From Streptomyces bikiniensis (GTDB lineage: Bacteria; Actinomycetota; Actinomycetes; Streptomycetales; Streptomycetaceae), in NCBI GenBank assembly GCA_000716465.1, contig JNWL01000029.1, positions 1-64,000 on the forward strand: 64,000 nt of DNA, in the 5' to 3' direction. The position numbers and the translations under genes are program-made. Each line of letters opens with the position of its first letter. Positions within the stretch are counted from its first letter, which is position 1. A model generated the notes under the pieces. The model was given only the letters and a program-made list of their open reading frames with translations, was not told the DNA's origin and ran no database searches. Positions 25,438 to 32,710 of this stretch are shown here, in pieces.

Positions 25438-25791
25438 TCAGACAGTCTGCTCGACGCGTTCGAAGATGTCCGCGTCCGTCTCCCGCTGCCAGGCCGGCAG
25501 GTCGGCCCAGTCGGCGACGTATCCGGGCTTGGGGTCCTCGAAGTGCCTGAACATCTGGGCGGTCCAGCAGATCGCGACGAATCGCCCCTTCTGCTCGCGG
25601 GTGAGCCGGGCCGCATGCCCGCCGCTGACCTCGATGAAGTCGCGCACCTGCCCGTACACGGCGGCGGCGGCTTCGCGCTCCCACGCGGGCGTCTCGTCCC
25701 ACGGCGTGACGTAGCCGGGCTTCGGCTCGCCGGGACAGTGCTTGTGCACACCGTCGATCCACGCCTCGCGGAAGATCCGGCCGTCGTTCAT
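25438..25791 (-). CDS. Small protein with internal duplication, unknown function
   Basis: 117 residues from ATG 25791 (MNDGRIFREAW), with GAGAGGG upstream. The chain contains two related halves: PKPGYVTPWDETPAWEREAA and PKPGYVADWADLPAWQRETD, each followed by a short acidic helix (QVRDFIE; IFERVEQ). I recognise this PKPGYV...PAWxRE pattern as recurring in Streptomyces accessory regions but know of no assigned function. It lies between the two rnpB 3'-end copies, so it is probably cargo of the integrated element. Confidence 0.7.
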   Translation of the reverse strand: MNDGRIFREAWIDGVHKHCPGEPKPGYVTPWDETPAWEREAAAAVYGQVRDFIEVSGGHAARLTREQKGRFVAICWTAQMFRHFEDPKPGYVADWADLPAWQRETDADIFERVEQTV

Positions 25792-25807
25792 GCGCGTGTC
25801 CCTCTCG

Positions 25808-26017
25808 TCATGCGGTGCGCGGAAGCGCCGCGATTCGGTGATCAAGAGTCGAGACTCGGTCATCGGACACGAGCGGGGCAAGACGCCCCCGAAGCCCGTC
25901 CAGCTTCTTGCCGATGAACCCCGAATCCGACCGGTCGGCCAGTCCGAGTGCCTGCTCCGCGTAGTGCACGACCTGGTCGATGTCCCGCCTCGATCTCTCC
26001 GCCCGGACCGCGTACAC
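25808..26017 (-). pseudogene. C-terminal fragment of an XRE-type Streptomyces regulator
   Basis: About 69 residues ending at 25808 (VYAVRAERSRRDIDQVVHYA ... SGFIGKKLDGLRGRLAPLV) match the TPR-like C-terminal end common to large Streptomyces XRE regulators with a helix ending in IGKKL or VGRKL. The upstream frame does not continue into a helix-turn-helix, so the N-terminal part has been lost. The frame remains open further upstream but its sequence there is not regulator-like. Confidence 0.6.
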
Positions 26018-26158
26018 GGGCGGTGAGCGGCGCACCCTTGAGGTCCCTGTTCGATCCGGAGAAGGAGTCGTCCGAGTTCGTCGCAGACGGCGCTGGATCG
26101 ACCGGGCCTCCTCCCTGCGCCGGGAGCAGCGGATCACCTGAGCCACTACGCTCCGGCC

Positions 26159-26452
26159 ATGGACGACGAACCGCTCGCGGAGTGGGCCGAGCGCCGGGAC
26201 GCGAGGATCGGGCAGCTCCGTGCCGTACCCCTCGTGACCGGCGACGGCCCGCGGGCATCGCACCTGAACCCCGACGCTCCCCGCGCGATCCAGCGGTGGA
26301 ACGGGCATCTGTGGGAGGCGCACGGCTTCGCGGCGAACCTCGCGGAAGCACGGCGCCTCCTGTTCCCCCGTGCCGAGACCGCCGCCACTCCCGAGGCGCC
26401 GCCGAAGCTCGGTCCCGGGACCGGCAGACATCGGAAGCCTCCGACGCCCTGA
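26159..26452 (+). CDS. DUF6087-type small protein
   Basis: 97 residues starting MDDEPLAEWAERRDARIG. The conserved core GDGPRASHLNPDAPRAIQRW is followed by a short variable part and GPGTGRHRKPP, the layout of the DUF6087 proteins found beside XRE regulators in Streptomyces mobile and accessory regions. The function is not established. Here the XRE neighbour survives only as a fragment at 25808-26017, divergent from this gene. It lies inside the segment bounded by the rnpB 3'-end copies. Confidence 0.72.
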   Translation: MDDEPLAEWAERRDARIGQLRAVPLVTGDGPRASHLNPDAPRAIQRWNGHLWEAHGFAANLAEARRLLFPRAETAATPEAPPKLGPGTGRHRKPPTP

Positions 26453-26584
26453 TGACTCCGCCGGCGTCCCGGCCCGATTCCCGGCTCGGCCGGCACCCGT
26501 TCAAGCCGCCCGGCGTGGCTGCCTTCATGGCTACCTTCGAACCGGTACGGAACAGGGTGGGGCGACGCCCCTGTTTTCACAGGG

Positions 26585-26622
26585 AAGGCCTCTGACCTGC
26601 GGTATCGCTGGTCAGAGGCCTT
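26585..26622 (-). terminator. Hairpin terminator downstream of rnpB
   Basis: aaggcctctgacc and ggtcagaggcctt form a perfect 13-bp stem around a 12-base loop, directly beyond the 3' end of rnpB on the minus strand. A weaker relative (agggcctccgac/gtcagaggccct) lies beside the second rnpB 3'-end copy near 25230-25258. Confidence 0.82.
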
Positions 26623-26626
26623 GAGG

Positions 26627-26651
26627 GGCAGACGAGTCGGGCTGTACGCCG
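26627..26651. repeat. rnpB-internal copy of the candidate attachment core
   Basis: These 25 bases at the 3' end of rnpB (including the 3' strand of helix P1) are identical to 25283-25307. The segment between the copies is 1.3 kb and contains the 117-residue gene, the XRE fragment and the DUF6087 gene. Confidence 0.8.
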
Positions 26652-27042
26652 GGTTCTGTGCCCCGGGACCTCGCGGTCGTCGGGGTGACGGCCATCCATC
26701 TAGGACCGGCGTTGCCGCCGGCCTCCTGCGGTCTACCCGCGGACTCGGGCGAGCAGCCCTCGAACATCCGCGCAGGGACACCGGGGTGTCCCCTCTTGAC
26801 CTTGCTCCGAGTGGGGTTTACCTAGCCGCCTGAGTCACCTCAGGCGCTGGTGGTCTCTTACACCACCGTTTCACCCTTACCGAGGTCCGTACGGATACGG
26901 TCCCGGCGGTCTGTTTTCTGTGGCACTGTCCCGCGGGTCACCCCGGGTGGCCGTTAGCCACCACCCTGCTCTGTGGAGCCCGGACGTTCCTCGGGGAGAT
27001 CCGGAGATCCCCACGCGGCCGCCCGCCCGGCTCGTCTGCCGT
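26630..27042 (-). ncRNA. rnpB: RNase P RNA, bacterial type A
   Basis: About 410 nucleotides on the minus strand. Diagnostic parts: the 5' region gaggaacgtccgggctcc (near 26975-26992), acagaaaacagaccgcc (near 26908-26924), ggtaagggtgaaacggtgg (near 26866-26884, J11/12-like), the agaggggacaccc stem, and ggatggccgtcacc towards the 3' end. The 5' gacgag and 3' ctcgtc ends pair as helix P1. It is the catalytic RNA that trims tRNA 5' leaders. A -10-like tagcat sits at 27055-27050. Exact ends are estimated to within a few bases. The 3' end doubles as a candidate integration site. Confidence 0.95.
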
Positions 27043-27075
27043 GCCGACCATGCTACCCGCCGCACCGGCCCGCCC

Positions 27076-27106
27076 TTGACCCTGCCGCAGCGTCAGGGTT
27101 TCTACT
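27076..27106 (+). promoter_or_regulatory. MerR-type promoter with 19-bp spacer and dyad operator
   Basis: The -35 element ttgacc (27076-27081) and a weak -10 tctact (27101-27106) are 19 bases apart, the over-long spacing typical of MerR-activated promoters. The spacer holds the near-perfect palindrome accctgccgcagcgtcagg-gt (27079-27099; one mismatched pair either side of the centre). The -10 lies only 6 bases before the ATG at 27113, so the mRNA is probably leaderless. Confidence 0.75.
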
Positions 27107-27112
27107 GGCCCC

Positions 27113-27904
27113 ATGCGCATCGGCGAGATCGCCGCCCTGGTCGGGGTCACCCCCCGGGCCGTGCGGCACTACCACCAGTCCGGGCTGCTGCCCGAGCCCG
27201 CGCGGCGGGCCAACGGGTACCGGGAGTACGGCGTCCGGGACGCCGTCCTGCTCGCTCGCATCCGGCGCCTCACCGCACTGGGGCTCGGCCTCGACGAGGT
27301 GCGGGACGTGCTCGCGGACGACGAGGGGCGCGGGCTCGTGGAGGTCCTGGAGGAGCTGGCCGACGACCTCGCCCGGCAGGAGGCCGTGCTGCGGGAGCGG
27401 CGGAAGCGGCTCGCCGCTCTCCTGGACGACGCCCGCGCCGGGCGACTGCCCGCCGACGGGCCCGTCTCGCCGGAGTTCGCCGCGCTCCTGGCGGGCCTGG
27501 GCGAGCCGCCCGCCTCCCCCATGGCCGTGAAGGACCGGCAGGTCCTCGCCCTGCTCGACGCCGTCGTGCCGGAGGAGGACCGGGCGCGCCTGATGGAGTC
27601 CCTGCGCGGGATGGCCCCGTCCGCGTACGAGGTGTACGCGCTGTTCGACGCCCTGGAGGACGCCGCGCCGGACGATCCCCGCGTGGACGGGGCCGCCCGG
27701 GTGCTCGCGGACTCCCTGCCGGACCTCCCCGGGGCCGAGCTGCCGGAGGGCGCGGCGGACGGGCGCGGCTCCGGGTCCCTCCTCGCCGACGCCGTCTTCG
27801 CGGACCTCTCCCCCGCCCAGGAGGCGGCCCTGCGCCTCGCGATGCGTCTCGTACGGGACCGAGTACGGGAACGGGTACAGGACCGGCGGGAGGGGACCCC
27901 GTGA
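27113..27904 (+). CDS. MerR family transcriptional regulator
   Basis: 263 residues. The MerR winged helix opens MRIGEIAALVGVTPRAVRHY and is followed by LLPEPARRANGYREYG, the wing and tyrosine-rich turn. A coiled-coil dimer helix and a helical effector domain (about residues 120-250) follow. The effector part resembles MerR proteins with a TipAS-like helical bundle, though no ligand is predicted. Its promoter carries its own likely operator. The next gene starts within its stop codon (gtga), so it regulates or accompanies that membrane protein. Confidence 0.9.
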   Translation: MRIGEIAALVGVTPRAVRHYHQSGLLPEPARRANGYREYGVRDAVLLARIRRLTALGLGLDEVRDVLADDEGRGLVEVLEELADDLARQEAVLRERRKRLAALLDDARAGRLPADGPVSPEFAALLAGLGEPPASPMAVKDRQVLALLDAVVPEEDRARLMESLRGMAPSAYEVYALFDALEDAAPDDPRVDGAARVLADSLPDLPGAELPEGAADGRGSGSLLADAVFADLSPAQEAALRLAMRLVRDRVRERVQDRREGTP

Positions 27905-28728
27905 CGACCGCACGCCCCCTCCGGGTCCTCGCCTGTGCCGTCCTCCCCCTCGAAGCCGTCCTCGTCGTCCGCCTCGTCGGGGGCGTACGGACACCCGCCC
28001 CCGTCCTCGTCCTCGCCGAAGTCCTCGTGGCGGGCCTCCTCCTCGCCGAAGGCCTCGCCTACCTGCGGTTGCGGCGGCGCGGGCTCTCGCGGCGGGACGC
28101 CGTGGCGGAGCTGGTGCCCGGGCCCGTGCTGCGGCTCCTCGGGCACGAGCTGCGGCTGCTCGCGAGCCTGGGGCGGTGGGTCGCGCGCCGGCCGCACGGG
28201 ACCGCCGGCGCGGACGGGGTGTTCCCGTACGCCCGCGACCAGGCCGCGCTGATGTACGGCTTCGCGTTCGTGTGCGTGGTCGAGACGGTCGGCCTGTCGT
28301 TCCTGCTCGCCCGCTGGCCTCTCGTCCACGGGATCGTCCTGGTCCTGGACGTCTACACCGTGCTCTTCGTCCTCGGTCTGCACGCCGCCTCCGCGACCCG
28401 CCCGCACGTCCTCGCCGGAGGCGTCCTGCGGCTGCGGCAGGCCGCCCACGTCGACCTGCGGATCCCGCTCGACCGGATCGCGTCCGTACGGCGGGAGACG
28501 CTGTTCTCCCACGAGAAGGCGGAAGGCGAGCTGAACCTCGCCGTCGGCGCGCAGACCTCCGTCACCGTCGAGCTGACCGAGCCGGTGGACGCGCCCCGGC
28601 TGCTCGGCGCGCCCCGGCCCGTACGGGTCGTCAGGGTCCACGCCGACGACCCGCAAGCCCTGTACGGAGCACTCACGCGGGCGCGAACAGCACCTTCGCC
28701 CGCCCCGGGTCCGCCTCCGCGAGTCTGA
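27901..28728 (+). CDS. Membrane protein of unknown function, coupled to MerR
   Basis: 275 residues from GTG 27901, overlapping the MerR stop by four bases. Two hydrophobic segments near the start (about 10-45), a basic loop, two more near residues 118-165, then a soluble C-terminal region with alternating strands (VDLRIPLDRIASVRRETLF; LNLAVGAQTSVTVELTEPV) that looks like a bacterial PH-type domain. The last 56 bases overlap the end of the convergent RNase gene. I do not recognise a named family. The context suggests that it is controlled by the adjacent MerR regulator. Confidence 0.78.
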   Translation: MTTARPLRVLACAVLPLEAVLVVRLVGGVRTPAPVLVLAEVLVAGLLLAEGLAYLRLRRRGLSRRDAVAELVPGPVLRLLGHELRLLASLGRWVARRPHGTAGADGVFPYARDQAALMYGFAFVCVVETVGLSFLLARWPLVHGIVLVLDVYTVLFVLGLHAASATRPHVLAGGVLRLRQAAHVDLRIPLDRIASVRRETLFSHEKAEGELNLAVGAQTSVTVELTEPVDAPRLLGAPRPVRVVRVHADDPQALYGALTRARTAPSPAPGPPPRV

Positions 28729-30115
28729 CCCGCAGCCACTCCCCCAGCGGCAGCGGGGATTCGCCGCCCGCGATCCGGGCGACCACCGCCGGGTCCTCCA
28801 GGTGGACGGTGCCGGTGGACGGCTCGCGCTCCTTGACGTCGATCACGTACGCGTCGAAGAGCTCCCCGATCCGGTCCTTCAGGAGCGCCGCCTCGACGAC
28901 GTCGACGCTCTCGCGCTCGACGGAGCCGGCGCGGCGCGAGCCCGCGGCCATCTCGTCGGGGAGCGAGGGCAGCGCGGCCCGCACCCACTCGGGCGGCTCG
29001 TCCCCGGCGACCGCCGCCACGCACAGCTCGCTCGCGTACCGGTCGACGAGGCGGCGCAGCGGGGCGGTGCAGTGGGTGTACTCGTCGGCGACGGCGGCGT
29101 GCACGGCCGGGTCGGGGACGTGGCCGTCGGTGAAGACGGTGTACCCGGCGCCGCGCAGGAGGGTCGTGCACTCCTGGAGGAAGGCGGCGTGGCGCGGGTT
29201 CGAGGGGTCGGCGGAGCGGACGACGTCGGCGTACGGGACGTGGTGCGGCCAGTCGACGCCGAGGGCCTGCGCGGAGCGGCGCAGCCGGGCCACGGCGCCG
29301 TCGGGCGCGGTGGGGAGGGTGCGCAGGATGCCGGTGCCGGCGGCGGTCATCAGGTCGGCGGCGGCCATGCCGGTGAGCAGCGAGATCTGCGCGTTCCAGC
29401 TCTCGGAGGGGAACGGGGCCCGGTAGACCAGGTCGTAGCCGTCGTCCTTCTCGACGATCTCCTGTTCGGGGACGTCGAGGGAGATCCCGCCGCGCTCGAT
29501 CTCGACGGCCTCGCGCAGGCGCCCGATCTCGCGCAGCAGGGCGACGGGCTCCTCGGCGGTGCCGGAGTCGAGCCGCCGCTGCACGCCCGCGTAGTCGAGC
29601 TTGGCCCGGCTGCGGACGAGGGCGCGGCGCACGTCGGTGGCGACCCTGCGCCCCTCGGCGTCGAGGTCGATCCGCCACAGCACGGCGGGCCGGACCTCGC
29701 CGGGGAGGAGACTGGCGGCGCCCTCGGAGAGGACGGCGGGGTGGAGGGGGACCTTGCCGTCGGGGAAGTAGAGGGTGAGGACCCGCCGGTGGGCCTCGGC
29801 GTCGAGCGCGGAGCCGGGGGCGACGAAGGCGGCGACGTCGGCGATGGCGTAGTGGACGCGGTAGCCGCCGTCGGCCCTGCGGGCCAGGTGCACGGCCTGG
29901 TCGAGGTCGGTGGAGGTGGGCGGGTCGACGGTGAAGAAGGGCAGGTCGGTGGCGTCGTGCGCGGGGAGCCGGGGCGCCTTCGCGGCGGTCTCGGCCTCGG
30001 CGAGGACGGCGGGCGGGAAGGCGCCGGGGACCGCGAGTTCGGTACGGAGGGCGCGCAGGGCGGCCCGCAGGGGAGCCTCGGCTGCGCCGGTCACGTGTAG
30101 GGGGCGGCGGGGCAT
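28673..30115 (-). CDS. RNB-domain exoribonuclease (RNase II/R-like)
   Basis: 480 residues from ATG 30115. The RNB catalytic core is visible: DLPFFTVDPPTSTDLDQAVHL, with the Asp cluster that holds Mg2+ (TVDPPTSTDLDQA), then YRVHYAIADVAAFV, and in the second half EYTHCTAPLRRLVDRY, the conserved TxPLRRxxD element. The short length and absence of N-terminal cold-shock and C-terminal S1 domains place it in the compact actinobacterial RNB group. It degrades RNA 3' to 5'. It converges with, and overlaps by 56 bases, the membrane protein gene. Confidence 0.9.
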   Translation of the reverse strand: MPRRPLHVTGAAEAPLRAALRALRTELAVPGAFPPAVLAEAETAAKAPRLPAHDATDLPFFTVDPPTSTDLDQAVHLARRADGGYRVHYAIADVAAFVAPGSALDAEAHRRVLTLYFPDGKVPLHPAVLSEGAASLLPGEVRPAVLWRIDLDAEGRRVATDVRRALVRSRAKLDYAGVQRRLDSGTAEEPVALLREIGRLREAVEIERGGISLDVPEQEIVEKDDGYDLVYRAPFPSESWNAQISLLTGMAAADLMTAAGTGILRTLPTAPDGAVARLRRSAQALGVDWPHHVPYADVVRSADPSNPRHAAFLQECTTLLRGAGYTVFTDGHVPDPAVHAAVADEYTHCTAPLRRLVDRYASELCVAAVAGDEPPEWVRAALPSLPDEMAAGSRRAGSVERESVDVVEAALLKDRIGELFDAYVIDVKEREPSTGTVHLEDPAVVARIAGGESPLPLGEWLRVRLAEADPGRAKVLFAPA

Positions 30116-30151
30116 GGACCGAGCGTAGGGGGTGGGGGCGGGCGCGTCATG

Positions 30152-30313
30152 TCGGCGCCTTCTCCGCGAGGGGTTCGGGCGTCTTCTCCGCGAGGAGGTC
30201 GGCGTCTTCTCCGCGAGGGGTTCGGCACCTTCTCCACGAGGAGGTCGGCGCCTTCTCCGCGAGGGGTTCGGCACCTTCTCCACGAGGAGGTCGGCGCCTT
30301 CTCCGCGAGGGGT
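30152..30313. repeat. 23-bp minisatellite, seven units
   Basis: Seven head-to-tail units of 23 bp (one of 24), of the form tcggcgccttctccgcgag plus gggt, alternate with units ending in gagg. From the fourth unit on, a 46-bp double unit is repeated almost exactly. The array lies between the divergent RNase (30115) and yaaA (30385) starts and ends about 70 bases before yaaA. Each unit holds an imperfect ctccgcgag dyad. Confidence 0.92.
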
Positions 30314-30384
30314 TCCGGCGCCGCTTTGTAGGCTGGGCGGCCGGGGCCGCACCCCCACCCCCGTCCGTACGAAGGAGAACCACC

Positions 30385-31152
30385 GTGCTCGTGCTGCTGC
30401 CGCCCTCCGAAGGCAAGGCTCCGTCGGGGAGCGGGGCGCCCCTGAAGCCGGAGTCGCTGTCCCTGCCGGGGCTCGCGGAGGCGCGGGCGGCGGTCCTGGA
30501 CGAGCTGGTCGAGCTGTGTGCCGCCGACGAGGAGAAGGCCCGCGGGGTGCTCGGCCTGAGCGAGGGGCTGCGCGGCGAGGTCGCGAAGAACGCCGAGCTG
30601 CGGACGGCCGGCGCGCGCCCGGCCGGGGAGGTCTACACCGGCGTCCTGTACGACGCGCTCGGTCTGGCGACCCTGGACGCGGCGGCCCGGGAGCGGGCCG
30701 GGGACGCGCTCCTGGTCTTCTCCGGCCTGTGGGGCGCCGTGAAGGTGACCGACCGCATCCCGTCGTACCGCTGCTCGATGGGGGTCAAGCTGCCGGGCCT
30801 CGGCGCGCTCGGCGCGCACTGGCGGGGCCCGATGGCGTCCGTGCTTCCCGGGGCGGCCGGGGACGGGCTCGTCCTGGACCTGCGCTCGTCGGCGTACGCG
30901 ACGGCGTGGCGGCCGAAGGGGGAGGTCGCGGCGCGGACGGCGACGGTGCGGGTGCTGCACGCGCCGACCCGGAAGGTGGTCAGCCACTTCAACAAGGCGA
31001 CGAAGGGCCGGATCGTACGGAGCCTCCTGGAGGCGGGCGCGGAGCCCGGCACCCCGGCGGAGCTGGTGGAGGCGCTGCGGGACCTGCGGTACGTGGTGGA
31101 GGAGGGCGGGAAGCCGGGGGCGCTGGACGTTCTGGTGGACGAGATCCACTGA
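30385..31152 (+). CDS. yaaA: Peroxide stress protein YaaA
   Basis: 255 residues. Family marks: MLVLLPPSEGKAP at the N-terminus, YTGVLYDALGLATLD, VFSGLWGAVKVTDRIPSYR, and the C-terminal HFNKATKGRIVRSLL, a DNA-contacting helix-hairpin-helix-like region in the E. coli protein. YaaA lowers free iron and protects DNA from Fenton damage during peroxide stress. GTG 30385 has AAGGAG eight bases upstream. The leader holds the 23-bp minisatellite, which may affect its expression. Confidence 0.92.
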   Translation: MLVLLPPSEGKAPSGSGAPLKPESLSLPGLAEARAAVLDELVELCAADEEKARGVLGLSEGLRGEVAKNAELRTAGARPAGEVYTGVLYDALGLATLDAAARERAGDALLVFSGLWGAVKVTDRIPSYRCSMGVKLPGLGALGAHWRGPMASVLPGAAGDGLVLDLRSSAYATAWRPKGEVAARTATVRVLHAPTRKVVSHFNKATKGRIVRSLLEAGAEPGTPAELVEALRDLRYVVEEGGKPGALDVLVDEIH

Positions 31153-31158
31153 GAAGCC

Positions 31159-31175
31159 GTTGCGCTCTGCGCAAC
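31159..31175. promoter_or_regulatory. Dyad operator candidate before KDPG aldolase
   Basis: gttgcgctctgcgcaac has perfect 7-bp arms around tct, and a further half-site gttgcg follows at 31180. It lies 40 bases before the aldolase ATG. Dyads of this shape are typical of IclR-family regulators, which often control such sugar-acid genes; the binder is inferred. Confidence 0.55.
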
Positions 31176-31215
31176 ACTCGTTGCGGGTGGCGCTCGACCT
31201 CGTCAGGATGAGGCC

Positions 31216-31857
31216 ATGACGAGCGTGTTCGACCTTGCCCCGGAAGCCCCCGTCGTCCCCGTGGTGGTGATCGAGGACGCCGCCGACGCGGTCCCCCTGG
31301 CCCGCGCCCTGGTGGCCGGCGGGCTGCCGCTGATCGAGGTCACGCTGCGGACCCCGGCCGCGCTCGACGCCCTGCGGGCGATCGCGGACGGGGTGCCGGA
31401 GGCGGTCGTCGGCGCCGGGACCGTCGTCTCGGCGGCCGGGGTCGCGGACGCGGTCGGCGCCGGGGCCCGGTTCCTGGTCAGCCCCGGCTGGACCGGGCGG
31501 CTCCTCGGCGCGATGCGGGAGTCGGGCGTGCCGTTCCTGCCGGGGGTCTCGACGGTCTCGGAGGTCGTGGCGCTGCTCGAACAGGGCGTGGACGCGATGA
31601 AGTTCTTCCCGGCGGAGGCGGCGGGCGGCGTTCCGTACCTGAAGTCCCTCGCGGGCCCGCTCCCGCAGGCCCGCTTCTGCCCGACCGGCGGCGTCTCGCT
31701 CTCCTCCGCCCCCGCCTACCTCGCCCTGCCGAACGTCGGCTGCGTCGGCGGTACGTGGATGCTGCCGCCCGACGCCCTCGCGGCCCGCGACTGGGCCCGG
31801 GTCGAGTCCCTGGCGCGCGGGGCGGCGGCGCTGCGGGCGCCGGTCAGCGGCCGGTGA
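31216..31857 (+). CDS. eda: 2-dehydro-3-deoxyphosphogluconate / 4-hydroxy-2-oxoglutarate aldolase
   Basis: 213 residues, a class I aldolase barrel. The general-acid glutamate is in PLIEVTLRTPAA and the Schiff-base lysine in DAMKFFPAEAAGG; PTGGVS binds the phosphate. It splits KDPG to pyruvate and glyceraldehyde 3-phosphate in the Entner-Doudoroff or uronate routes. ATG 31216 sits after a GTTGCGC dyad. It converges with the acetyltransferase gene, with a 14-base overlap of the 3' ends. No KDG kinase adjoins, so the pathway is completed elsewhere. Confidence 0.93.
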   Translation: MTSVFDLAPEAPVVPVVVIEDAADAVPLARALVAGGLPLIEVTLRTPAALDALRAIADGVPEAVVGAGTVVSAAGVADAVGAGARFLVSPGWTGRLLGAMRESGVPFLPGVSTVSEVVALLEQGVDAMKFFPAEAAGGVPYLKSLAGPLPQARFCPTGGVSLSSAPAYLALPNVGCVGGTWMLPPDALAARDWARVESLARGAAALRAPVSGR

Positions 31858-32656
31858 ACCCGGCGGTCAGGTGGTCGGTCACCGGACGGTAACCGAGTCG
31901 TTGGTACAGGGCGTTGCTGGTGGGGTTGGCCAGGTCCGTGAAGAGCAGGACCTGCACGGCCCCGGCGTCCAAGGCGGCGCGGCTCGCGGCGGTGGTGACA
32001 CCGGCGGCGTACCCGCGTCCGCGGGCGGCGGGCGGGGTGTAGACCAAGTGGACGCGGGACTGGCCCTCGGCCACGGGCGAGAAGCAGGCCATGGAGACGG
32101 GCCGCCCGTCGGCCCCCTCCCAGAGGAGCAGCCGGCCGCCGGAGATCCGTTCCGCGACGGGTCCGCTGTAGTCCTCCCCCGGCTCCTCGCCGATGTCCCG
32201 GACGAACTCCCGTGCCCAGGCGGCGGCGAGGGGCACGTCGGCGGCGGTGGCGACGCGGGCGCGGCCTGCGGGGGCCGGGTCCGGCGGGGTGAGCGTCCCG
32301 AGCCGGAAGAGCCGCATCCGGAAGGTGGCGGTCCAGGGGCGTCCGGTGGCCTCCGCGAACGCCTCGACGGCCGCGGTCTCGCCTCGCAGGACGGTCACCC
32401 CCGCGTCCCCGAAGGGGCCCGGCAGGGAGGCGAGCGCGCGGGCCGCCTCCGGCGCCACCGTCCCGAAGGTCGGCTCCCCCGGCGCGGCCACCACGAGCAC
32501 CCCGGTGACCCGCCCGTCCGGCTCGGCCCACCAGCCGAGCCGCCCGGCGGTGTCCACGAGCGTGAGCACGCCGGTGTTGCGGGCGGGTTCGGCGGACAGC
32601 AGGGCGCCGGCGGCCGCGCGGAAGGCGGCCGGGTCGTCGGTGAAGTGCCATGTCAT
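31844..32656 (-). CDS. GNAT family N-acetyltransferase (two-domain form)
   Basis: 270 residues from ATG 32656 (MTWHFTDDPAAF). The first half is a degenerate GNAT-like fold (GVLTLVDTAGRLGWWAEPDG). The second half carries the acetyl-CoA loop VYTPPAARGRGYAAGVTTAAS (R/Q-x-x-G-x-G/A), the strand VQVLLFTDLANPTSNALYQRLGYRPV, and a tyrosine general acid in that last element. Substrates of this two-domain class include small amines, but cannot be read here. It overlaps the end of eda by 14 bases. Confidence 0.87.
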   Translation of the reverse strand: MTWHFTDDPAAFRAAAGALLSAEPARNTGVLTLVDTAGRLGWWAEPDGRVTGVLVVAAPGEPTFGTVAPEAARALASLPGPFGDAGVTVLRGETAAVEAFAEATGRPWTATFRMRLFRLGTLTPPDPAPAGRARVATAADVPLAAAWAREFVRDIGEEPGEDYSGPVAERISGGRLLLWEGADGRPVSMACFSPVAEGQSRVHLVYTPPAARGRGYAAGVTTAASRAALDAGAVQVLLFTDLANPTSNALYQRLGYRPVTDHLTAGFTGR

Positions 32657-32710
32657 GGACGGTGATGGTGGTACGGGGGCGGATCCCCGCGCCACCCGTT
32701 TCCCCTCGCC

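Noticed and set aside
30152..30313. CRISPR array
   Set aside because: The units are contiguous with no unique spacers, and there are no cas genes; this is a minisatellite.
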